A stretch of DNA of 29,270 nucleotides, from contig JAHBMJ010001535.1 of assembly GCA_018398765.1 (NCBI GenBank), forward strand, positions 1-29,270, in the 5' to 3' direction. This stretch comes from Chromera velia. Lineage: Eukaryota > Sar > Chromeraceae. The notes under the pieces were generated by a model. It had not been told where the DNA came from. It made no database searches and saw only the letters and a list, made by a program, of their open reading frames with translations. The translations under genes were made by a program, and so were the position numbers. Of this stretch, positions 21,693 through 29,270 are shown piece after piece (the stretch's first letter is position 1; each line of letters opens with the position of its first letter).

Positions 21693-22368
21693 CGTGCAAG
21701 AGATTTCACAGTCGATCGACACGAGGAGACCCTTTTCAGGACAGCAAACGTCGAATGCAATCAAGAGGGTGCAAAGTGACACCTGTTATTTCTGTAAATC
21801 AATAAGCGAGGCATCACAACGCAGCCAACACCCACGTGCAGGAAGTAGCAAAGGTCTATACCACGATCTGTGAATCTGCGCCAGATCAGTCGGAATGATT
21901 CAGCCTCAGTGACTCTCAATGAGTCAAGACCTTGTGGGAGGAAAGTTGTATATTAATATAAAGGGTTCTTCAATGTTCTTCATGATCTTCATGCATCATT
22001 GTCAGGATCTTCTGCAGATTTCTGCGACTGATCCATGACTGATCCCGGGTCACGCTGAGGGCATCACATGGGCATCACAGGCTTTATCAGGCTTTTGACG
22101 CGCATGCATGCATGCATCCCGCGGAAAGCGATTCTTCGGCCGCGCGGGTCCGGCCGTTGAATCGCACGGAGCTCTTGCATGGAGACGGCTGACAGCTATA
22201 GTCGCGTGATCGAAAGGTTCCGACCATTGATCGAGGGAGCGTCTCTTGACTGGATTGATGCACCAAGGGTGTGCTGTGTGGGACAGGTGCTTCGGATAGT
22301 TACAGACAGCCAAACCTAGCTGTGCCCGGAGAATACACCGAGAGAAACCCTCGTGCAGTCAGAAGGAA
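21693..22368. other. Shared upstream region of LRR and ferredoxin-like genes
   Basis: Divergent spacer. An AT-rich patch (ATTAATATAAAG, about 21952-21963) is the only TATA-like sequence. A GCAT tandem lies at about 22103-22117. No coding sequence recognised. Confidence 0.4.
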
Positions 22369-23793
22369 ATGGATAAGCGCATGACCAGACTCAGCTGCGG
22401 GTTGATTCCCGTGTTGTGCTCTCTCGCCAGCGCCTTCGTTCTTCGCGTGCCTTCCTTGTTGCCACCCTCCCGCCTGTCTGCACATCATAGAATCACTTCC
22501 CTCAGCAGAGAGCAACCAGCCCTGCACACGTCACTCTTTCAGGCGGTCAGCGACGGTTCTGAAGAGACGGAGACGGCAATCACACAAACAGAAGGAGAAG
22601 GGGTTTCGGCAGTCGAAACGCTGGACGCCATCCCTGAGGACATCTCGTTGGAAGACTTGAAGGGGCCAGAGGAGGATGTGAACGCGTGTCTGCGTCTGGC
22701 GCTTCGACAGTCCCCTCTGGCATCGAATGTCTACACGATTGAGTTGACCAGAGAGACGGGGATCTCGTGGTCCTCCGACTTCCAGTTCATCTTCGTCAGT
22801 CAAGAGGGGGGCGTGGGGACGGTTGTTGTACCATTGAAAAAGGAAGCATGCGAGAGGCAAGATGTTTTGCCTTTGGGGAGGAGTCACCTATCCAGAATGT
22901 TCGGAGACGGAGACGGCAGAGAAAGAAATCGAGAGACGGGAAGGGGGTGATGGAGGCAGTGGACACAGCAGGACGGAGGGGCGGACTGAGAAGAAATGGA
23001 GGAGAGGAAATAGAAGAAACATTGGAAAAGAGAAGGCTCAACACTGCCCTCAACGATTTTCCACTGGGCATTCCAATCTTTCGTTTCTTTTCTTGCCCGT
23101 CCTTTTTCTCTCTTTGCCTTTTCTTTCTGCCTTCGATATTGTTGGTTTTTTTCTGACGTTTCTCCCCTTTGTGCTCTCTCTGCTCAGGCGCGCGTCGGAG
23201 AGCTGTCCGGAGACGGTGCCGCTGCATTGTCCGGACAGGTGCGCGAGGGTGACTGGCTGCTGGCCATTGACGGCACTTCGGTGGTGGAAGAGGACTTCGA
23301 CATGGAGAAGGTGATGGACCAATTCATCTACACACCGAATACACAGACCACTCTTTTCCTCACATTCTTCAGAGGGACAAAAGAAGAGCTGTGTGAGTTT
23401 TTGGGTGAGGAGCCCCCAGCGGAGTTCGTGACGGTGCGGGTGAAGGACCCTGAGAGTCAGGAGGTCCTGAAGGTCATCTCGGACGTTCCGTCAGGGACGA
23501 ATCTCCGGAATGTCCTCGTAGACAACAAGCAGGAGGTCTACCAGAGTTACACCAAGTTCACGAACTGCAGTGGAAAGTCTCTTTGTGGGACTTGCGTGGT
23601 CAGAGTGAAGGAAGGCATGGGGAACTGCAGCATTCAGGAGATTGATGAGAAGAACACTTTGAGGGAAAATCCAGATGACTACCGACTGTCCTGTGCAACC
23701 TGGCTGTACGGAGACGTGGACGTGGAATTGCAGCCATCAGTGCCACGGGGGCAATTTGTACGCGGCTCTTCAAGGCCTCGAGGGAAGATGTGA
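22369..23793 (+). CDS. Plastid-targeted PDZ plus 2Fe-2S ferredoxin-like protein
   Basis: Exons 22369-22812 and 23188-23793, phase 0, intron GTGGGG...CAG; the acceptor is firm, and the donor is the best fit but GTCAGT at 22795 is an alternative. About 349 residues. Residues 1-22 form a signal peptide; LCSLASA-F at 16-23 is the ASA-F cleavage motif of complex red plastids, followed by a basic Ser/Arg/His transit-like segment, so import to the plastid is predicted. Residues about 115-220 form a PDZ-like domain split by the intron (VREGDWLLAIDGTSV, then a TLFLTFFRG strand). A 2Fe-2S ferredoxin fold follows, with Cys 275, 281, 284 and 317 (CSGKSLCGTC and RLSCAT). The spacing C-x5-C-x2-C is adrenodoxin-like, not the C-x4-C-x2-C of plant photosynthetic ferredoxin. 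It is therefore probably a membrane-complex or assembly factor and not a soluble PetF; it faintly recalls NDH-associated ferredoxin-like subunits. Confidence 0.85.
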
Positions 23794-24312
23794 ATGAGTG
23801 AGTGAGAGAGTGAATCGAGGGTAACGGAAAGTTGGAAAGACACGCCAATGAGTGAGTGAGTGAGTGACGAGTGATGGATAGATGCAGCGAGGGCCCCAGA
23901 TGCTTTCTGATGTGACCGCATGCACGTAGACAGTGCGGCAGTGTGACTTATTTAATTTGTTCTCCGACGATGCAGTGCAAAAAGGACCAGAATGGTACTC
24001 GTGACCAACTGCTCCAGGTCTCTGCCAATGTTTCCATTGCCATGTCTGGCTCTTTTTTCATTTTCGCGTGTGTTTTCTTTTCTTTTTCTTGCTCTCTTCT
24101 CTTTTCTTCTCTCCGTTTGTGGTTTCTTTGTCTCTGCTTTCTTTTCTCTTCATTTCTTGCGTCTGTTGTTTCTGCCTGCTTACCTCTCTATCGGTCGAGC
24201 TGTCATTCTGCTTGTCTACCTCTCTATTTGTCCGTCTGTCTGTCTGTCTCTCTATCTCTCTGTCTGTTTGTCCATCTGTCTGTCTGTCTGTCTGTCGGTC
24301 TGTCTGTCTGTC

Positions 24313-24348
<36 letters not shown>

Positions 24349-24417
24349 TAGTCTGTCTGTATAGTCTGTCTCTCTGTCTGTCTGTTCATGAAGAAAAAGA
24401 GGGAGAAGAAGAAGAAA

Positions 24418-24449
<32 letters not shown>

Positions 24450-24545
24450 ATAGTCTGTCTCTCTGTCTGTCTGTTCATGAAGAAAAAGAGGGAGAAGAAG
24501 AAGAAATCTATAGTCTGTCTGTCTGTCTGTCTGTCTGTCTGTATA

Positions 24546-24588
<43 letters not shown>

Positions 24589-24830
24589 CATCTGTCCATC
24601 TGTCCATCTGTCCATCTGTCCATCTGTCCATCTGTCCATCTGTCCATCTGTCTGTCTCTCTGCCTGTTTGTCTTTCTGTCTGTCTCTCTGTCTCTCTGTT
24701 TGTCTGTTTTTCTGTCTGTGTCGGTGTGTCTGTATCTGTCTCAGTGTGTATCTGTGTGTATGTATGTCTGTGTATGTGTATGTGTGTGTATTTTGTGTAT
24801 GTTGTGTATGTGTGTGCATGCGTGACAAAA
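23794..24830 (+). repeat. GTGA, GTCT, GTCCATCT and TG-rich simple repeats
   Basis: GTGA units flank the ferredoxin stop (23793-23868). A pyrimidine-rich stretch (24050-24220) is followed by a long GTCT array (about 24230-24720) with a GTCCATCT octamer block at about 24585-24652 and then a TG-rich tail to about 24822. A mixed unit containing TTCATGAAGAAAAAGAGGG occurs twice, 90 bp apart (24359-24417 and 24449-24507). The long Cys/Leu/Ser/Val and Thr/Asp/Arg/Gln open frames across it are produced by the repeat. Confidence 0.92.
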
Positions 24831-25115
24831 CAACGACTCTTTTCTTTCCTCATAAAGAACACATTGACAACAGACATACACGGCATCTCTAGATAACAGC
24901 TAGAAGTCATCTAAATCGCCATTTGTAGTTGATAGTTACTTAGTTAGTTACTTAGCTAGTCAAAGAACGTGTACCCCGGTTGGAGCGCTAAACACCCGGG
25001 CGGCGCCTATATACATCTATGATCTTTCATCAAAGTAGGATCTTAGTAGGTCGACATAGGTCGACAAACCAAAATATAGCCTTTAATTGCGAATACTCTC
25101 AACATTTCCAGTGTG
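24831..25115. other. Spacer before foldback element
   Basis: AT-rich, no gene. Short tandem TTAGTTAC/TTAGCTAG units lie at about 24936-24960 and a GC-rich patch (CCCGGGCGGCGCC palindrome-like) at about 24995-25007. Confidence 0.4.
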
Positions 25116-25120
25116 GTCCC

Positions 25121-25395
25121 TGTGACGTAAGTATAGATTGTGTATGAGACTGCGCGGTGCGAGCGCAAGCGAGCACCTTACATGATCCTTACATGCTTTC
25201 TGGGACCGCGTCAGAAAAGAGCGTGCGTCTCAGCCAGAGCAACTGCAATTCAGATGGCGACATCTAATTCTAGTTGCTCTAGCTGAGATGCGCGCTCTTT
25301 TCTGACGCGGTCCCAGAAAGCATGTAAGGATCATGTAAGGTGCTCGCTTGCGCTCGTACCGCGCAGTCTCATACACAATCTATACTTACGTCACA
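25121..25395. mobile_element. Foldback MITE-like element, 275 bp near-perfect hairpin
   Basis: The arms 25121-25244 and 25272-25395 are inverted copies (124 bp each) differing at four sites, all transitions. The ends are TGTGACGTAAG...CTTACGTCACA. The 27 bp centre also pairs (AATT/AATT, AGATG/CATCT) around a GCGA loop, so the entire element is one hairpin. GTCCC at 25116-25120 and again at 25396-25400 is a 5 bp target-site duplication. It has no coding capacity. The superfamily is not assigned; the length, symmetry and TSD fit a non-autonomous foldback transposon. Transcribed, it would be a long double-stranded RNA precursor. Confidence 0.85.
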
Positions 25396-25400
25396 GTCCC

Positions 25401-26327
25401 GGTACTGAGCAACCACACTCAGCACTGTTTCCCATACATAAAAATTTAGTAGGCCTTCAAAGAAAAACTTTAGTAGGCTTCGTAGCATTGTCTATGCAGA
25501 TTTTCTATGTCTATACTCGCGAGAAGACGAAGCAAGCTGTACGTCCTCAAAAGAGCAAATCTGAAGTTGATAAAAAACTATAGAAAACTGATTTTGGGTG
25601 ATATGCACTTACAATAAGTGACAATCATAGTATAACTATACTGAGGTATGTGTCTCATCTAATTTCATCATAATATGAGTGTTGCATGCATCTGTATCAT
25701 TACGCTCCGCGTGCAAGACTAGCGTATAGGTATTATCGGGGCACTTAATGTAAGTGCACGCTTTTCTGGCCCAACGGGCCGATCTTTCTGGGGTGGCAGA
25801 ATTCAGATAATTCTGAGAATTCTTATTTGCATCCCGGAAAGAAGAGCTGAGGGGCACTTAATTCTGTCAAATTCATACAATTCTGGAGGAAAGGTTCGTT
25901 CGCAGGGTGTGAGGGGCATTCCGCCTAATAAGAAGACTGAGTAATAAAGGGCTAGCAAACATCAGGCAGATATGGGCCGGACGGAGGACCCGGACCACAT
26001 AGCGTACATGGGTGTATCACGAGGCCGCGCATCGTAAAGTCGGGCATACTTTCATTAAGTGATTTCAGTGAAGCGTAATACTATGCTTGATGTGTCTGCT
26101 TAACGTTATCACTAAGAATGCTTGAGATTGACATTAACTGCTAAACCAAACCAACCGATGTCTGTCAAACTTTAACCACCTGTATCTGATAGTACTAAGA
26201 CTCCAGTAAAACAGCTTACATCTGGTAGTTCAGAGCCTCGTTCCACCCTTAGTTAAGGGAGAACGCTCTTGTTGAATTCAATGTACTCAGACTGGTTCAG
26301 TCTACCAACTGTCAACTCCATACGTCG
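25401..26327 (+). mobile_element. Probable 5-prime LTR/leader region of gypsy element
   Basis: About 0.9 kb before the gag start without coding potential, where a 5-prime LTR is expected. A sequence ending TTACA at 26220, followed by TC and then TGGTAGTTCAGAGCC (26223-26237), has the layout LTR end, spacer, primer binding site starting TGG. The 5-prime LTR boundary is not visible because the second LTR is outside the window; TGT at 25908 or 25865 are possible starts. Two CACTTA...TAAGTG hairpins lie at 25606-25620 and 25741-25757. Confidence 0.3.
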
Positions 26328-27590
26328 ATGGAAGGTGTGACAGAGGATGTACCGGCTCCAGGGATTCTGCAGATTGTCGGGGCCATTGAAGGATTATCTC
26401 AGCGGATCGACTCTATGCAGGCGACACAAAACCTGCATGGAGAAACTCTGTAATTACTTGTTTCTCAAGCCCCTCAGGAATCTGTCCAGGCAACGGTGAT
26501 GTCACCTGCCATTGTACCAGCCTAAAGTATAACTGTGTCCTCGTCGCACTACATGAAGCTGTGCGAGGCCCCTGCTCTGTTCTCTGGAGTGAGGGCTAAG
26601 CTGACCAGGTGGTTGAAAGACGTAGAAGACTTCTACAAACTTGAGAAAGTGTTGGACCTGGACAAGGTACTGGTAGCAAAGAACAGAATGTCCCAGGATC
26701 TCAAGGAATGGTTTGATCTCTATGAGGTCGAGAACGGACCATTCCAAAACTGGGAGTCGTTGAAGGCTGCCCTCATTGAGCATTATTCAGACACACTGGC
26801 CAGACAGAAGGCCAGAAAGGACCTGAAGAAGTGCCAATGCATTGGAGCTGGGGTCAATGACTACAACAAGCGATTCAAGCCGCTTGTCGCGAAACTGAAG
26901 GGCCGGTTGATCAAGGAAGACATCGTTGAAGACTACATCTCTGGTTTGCCAGCAGATGTCCGCCTTGAAACAAACAAGGCGCATCCGGTCAATTTGGTCA
27001 TCGCTATGAAGACGGCAAGCGAGCTTGAAGTCTTTTTCTCTGGTAGAGAAGGACCGCGAGGTGGGACACGAGACTTTCAAAGGCCGAGTGCCTTCGAGAG
27101 TGGTAGGGAGAATGCCCGACGTAACTCTCCACTGGGACAAGAGGAAGGGCCCGTCCCCATAGACCTGTGTGGGGTCTGTCAACTCCCACCACCACTGACA
27201 CTGGCAGAGAGGTCTCTCTACATTGCAGAGGGAAGGTGTTTCAGATGCCGCCTCGCAGGGCATACTGCTAGGCAGTGTTCAGATCCCTTCTCTGGACTCG
27301 GCGGAAACTTCTCTGGAATGTGAAGACTCAATGGCGGAGGGAACCCTCGGGACTCGCAGGACTACGGGAGATTCCGTGGAGACTTCCAGTAAGGGGGATG
27401 GGGGCAGGGCAGAGGCGGATACCAGGGAGATCGCAGAGGGTTTGGAGCTCCATTCCTGACCGCCCAAGCATGGCCACCTCTGGGCTAGTCACAGTGGAGA
27501 GGGGGACGCAGAGACGGTGGTCCCAGAGGGAGAGGAAGAGGTGGAAGGAAGCCGGCAGGTAGGGGAGTTCGAACGATCTATGGAGGTTTC
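26328..27590 (+). pseudogene. gag: Ty3/gypsy gag, decayed
   Basis: Plus-strand frame from ATG 26328. After two TAA codons (26451 and 26523) comes an uninterrupted gag segment with the helical retrotransposon-gag domain (LTRWLKDVEDFY, WFDLY, WESLKAALIEHY, YNKRFKPL, DYISGLP) and a CCHC zinc knuckle CFRCRLAGHTARQC (C-x2-C-x4-H-x4-C, about 27238-27279). The frame then continues through TGA 27321, TAA 27390 and TAG 27486 as a Gly/Arg/Gln-rich tail of RGG type. The frame never shifts within this part, so damage is by point mutation only. It encoded the structural protein that packages the element RNA. Confidence 0.85.
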
Positions 27591-28163
27591 GAGACGGATG
27601 AGGTGATAGGAGCAGAGGGACTCAAAACTTGTGATCAGTGCCCCAAGATGGGAGGAAGCCCTGAAAATGAAGACATGCCAATAGAAATGAAGGAGGAGGA
27701 AAATGAAATAGGGGTCCGTCCGGGGTTGTTTGTGTTTTCGGATCGAATAGCTGATATACCCATCAGAGTTTTGGTTGATTTGGGTACAGATGATATTTAT
27801 CTTGACCGTCATTTTGCTCATGCCCACCATCTCTGTGTGTGTAGATTAAGATGACCCGTCAACTTGCATGGTGCCCTCAAGTCCTCAAAGACTCGGTCGG
27901 TCTGTGAGTGTGCACCCACAGTGCCGATCAACATTCAGGGGTATCAAAAGACAGTGGGTGCAATGTTGGCCGACCTGGATGAGTATGATTTGATCTTGGG
28001 GACAAAGTGGGGTCGTGCCTATGAGCCTGAACTGCAGTGGTTGTCTCAAAGTCTACGTTTTTGGTTCAGAGGGAAATTGATTTATTGGGTTCCAGATGTG
28101 GAGTTGGAGGAAGAGGACGAGGAACAAACATTCAGTACTCCTCCTCTTCTCTCTTCTGTGTAG
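27591..28163 (+). pseudogene. Ty3/gypsy aspartic protease, decayed
   Basis: Same frame as gag, consistent with a fused gag-pro reading. The catalytic region reads IRVLVDLGTDDIYL at about 27766-27807, where the family has D-S/T-G; the Ser/Thr is now Leu (codon TTG), so the active site is dead. The C-terminal half has the typical YDLILGTKWGRAYEPELQW (about 27984-28040). TGA 27852-27854 interrupts between the two halves and TAG 28161-28163 follows it; the frame stays sensible for some 25-30 codons beyond. Confidence 0.75.
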
Positions 28164-28230
28164 GCAAAGCGGACGATCCGGAAAGGAGCTGTCTGCCATC
28201 TAGTTAGACTGCAGATAGAAATCCCTTTCA

Positions 28231-29270
28231 GTGAGTCCACTGCTAGAGTCCACTGGGGTTGCCTGCAGGGTTCAGGGATTGCATGAAGTCAGTGAAAGCG
28301 GGGGGAGAAAGAATCCTGAGAAGAATGGAAAGGGACTTAGGGGTAATGAGGCAATGAATGATGATTTTCTCTCTTTTCTTCCTTCTGATCATCCTGTTCT
28401 TTCTTCGCCTGAATTAACTAAGGTTCGTGAGTACCTGAAGAAATCGACCGTGCCGATCGATGTGAAGAGAATTGTAGCAGACAATATATCTCTCTTTCCT
28501 GATTCCTTGACACGGTTACCACCGTCCCGGGGGGAAAGACTTAATTTCAAGATAGAGCTCGAACTAGGATACCCGCTTCCAGCTCGCCCACCCTATCGTC
28601 TTTCTTTGGGTGAGCTGGATGAATTGAGGAAGCAAGTTGATATATATTTGAAGCAAGGATTTATTTGACCGTCTTGTTCTCCTTTTGCAGCACCAGTTTT
28701 ATTTATGGCAAAGAAGGATGGGACAATGAGGATGTGTTGTGACTATATGGGAATAAATAGAATCACAGTGAAGGACAAGCATCTATTGCCTCATCCTTAA
28801 GATTTGATCGATAGGCTGTATAGGGCAAAATTTTTCATGGCTCTTGATCTTTGGCAGTACTACATCAGTAGGATAACTCAAACCAAATTTTCCTAATAAT
28901 TATTTTTTTATAACCACTATTTAAAAAATAATAATTATTTTGATCATGAATAAAAATACGTTTCACAAGCCTTAATGGGCTTAATCAAAGTTTTAAAACA
29001 CATTATTTTAAGAACTTTGATTCGTTTTTCACCTAAAAACACGCCATAAATCTAACAAAATTTTATGGTAAAATTGAGGGTTTTGCATAATTATTATGGT
29101 TTATTATCGGTTTATGATAATTATTATTGCTATTATCTAAATAATGGCCTTATTTCAATAATCATTATTAAGTTATCTCAGTGATGTACCATCAGATGAG
29201 AATGAGAGAGAAAGACGTGCCTAAAATAGCCTTTACGATGAGGTATGGGAATTATGAATGGCTGGTGGTC
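28231..29270 (+). pseudogene. Ty3/gypsy reverse transcriptase N-terminal part, decayed and interrupted
   Basis: The frame differs from gag-pro by one, so an indel lies between 28163 and about 28330. Recognisable RT sequence: [54 protein letters not shown], then after the inserted MITE IAFTMRYGNYEWLVV at the window end. TGA 28666-28668 sits where the family has the Arg of GFIRPS, and TAA 28798-28800 sits in the LPHP-DLIDRL loop. The YxDD catalytic motif would lie beyond the window. The RT is split at 28860 by the element 28863-29186. Confidence 0.85.
28863..29186. mobile_element. AT-rich 324 bp MITE with TA duplication inserted in RT
   Basis: The insert is flanked by TA (28861-28862 and 29187-29188). 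Its ends CATCAGTAGGATAACTCAA and, in reverse complement, CATCACTGAGATAACTTAA are imperfect terminal inverted repeats (15 of 19 identical, GATAACT core). The interior is about 80 percent A/T without coding capacity. Removing the insert and one TA joins the two RT halves in frame at the conserved YHQ motif. TA duplication and short TIRs fit a Tc1/mariner-type (stowaway-like) non-autonomous element. Confidence 0.85.

Noticed and set aside
23943-24910. Cys/Leu/Ser/Val and Thr/Asp/Arg/Gln open frames up to 317 codons
   Set aside because: Produced by the stop-free GTCT tetranucleotide repeat on both strands.
5758-28800. Nuclear reassignment of TAG/TAA to Gln
   Set aside because: Tempting because premature stops often sit in Gln-like positions, but TAG ends the methyltransferase and GTPase and TAA ends the LRR protein at sensible places, and TGA is also among the premature stops. 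Decay by C-to-T is simpler.

Overview
The window looks like nuclear DNA of a photosynthetic protist with a red-derived complex plastid; a chromerid such as Chromera would fit, but the species is not proven here. Reasons: (i) one protein starts with a signal peptide ending in an ASA-F motif followed by a basic transit-like stretch, the bipartite leader of complex red plastids; (ii) genes carry several GT-AG introns; (iii) long microsatellites and decayed retroelements fill the spaces; (iv) there is a centrosome-type LRR/coiled-coil protein.

Layout. 891-3234 (+): dynamin-like GTPase with a mitochondrial-type presequence, one well supported intron, and an unexplained in-frame TAA. 3235-5310: gene-free, microsatellites and AT-rich DNA. 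5311-11062 (-): a long decayed coding region of unknown family (Ser/Pro-rich N-terminus, helical middle, Pro/Gln/Gly-rich linker, Cys/His cluster). It is broken by seven in-frame stops and several frame changes, and one frame change lies exactly at an ambiguous base N (10309). 11063-13655: AT-rich spacer, then a roughly 660 bp polypurine tract. 13656-14702 (-): SAM-dependent methyltransferase. 15320-17011 (+): four-exon BolA protein with a likely mitochondrial presequence. 17718-21692 (-): three-exon LRR plus long coiled-coil protein of the LRRCC1 type. 22369-23793 (+): plastid-targeted PDZ plus 2Fe-2S ferredoxin-like protein in two exons. 23794-24830: (GTCT)n and related arrays. 25121-25395: near-perfect 275 bp foldback element with a 5 bp target duplication. 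26328-29270 (+): decayed Ty3/gypsy gag-protease-RT. Its RT is split by a 324 bp AT-rich MITE flanked by TA (28863-29186), and removing the MITE restores the conserved RT reading exactly.

The host genes are individually ordinary. Two divergent pairs (methyltransferase/BolA and LRR protein/ferredoxin) share upstream regions of about 0.6-0.7 kb. BolA (Fe-S cluster delivery) and the ferredoxin-like protein both concern Fe-S biology, but their predicted organelles differ and no operon-like logic should be read into it. The most interesting signals are: the unknown minus-strand element; the fact that nearly every premature stop in both decayed elements can be explained by C-to-T change of CAA, CAG or CGA; the two MITE-like insertions; and tetranucleotide arrays that begin at, or consist of, 5-prime splice-site-like sequence.
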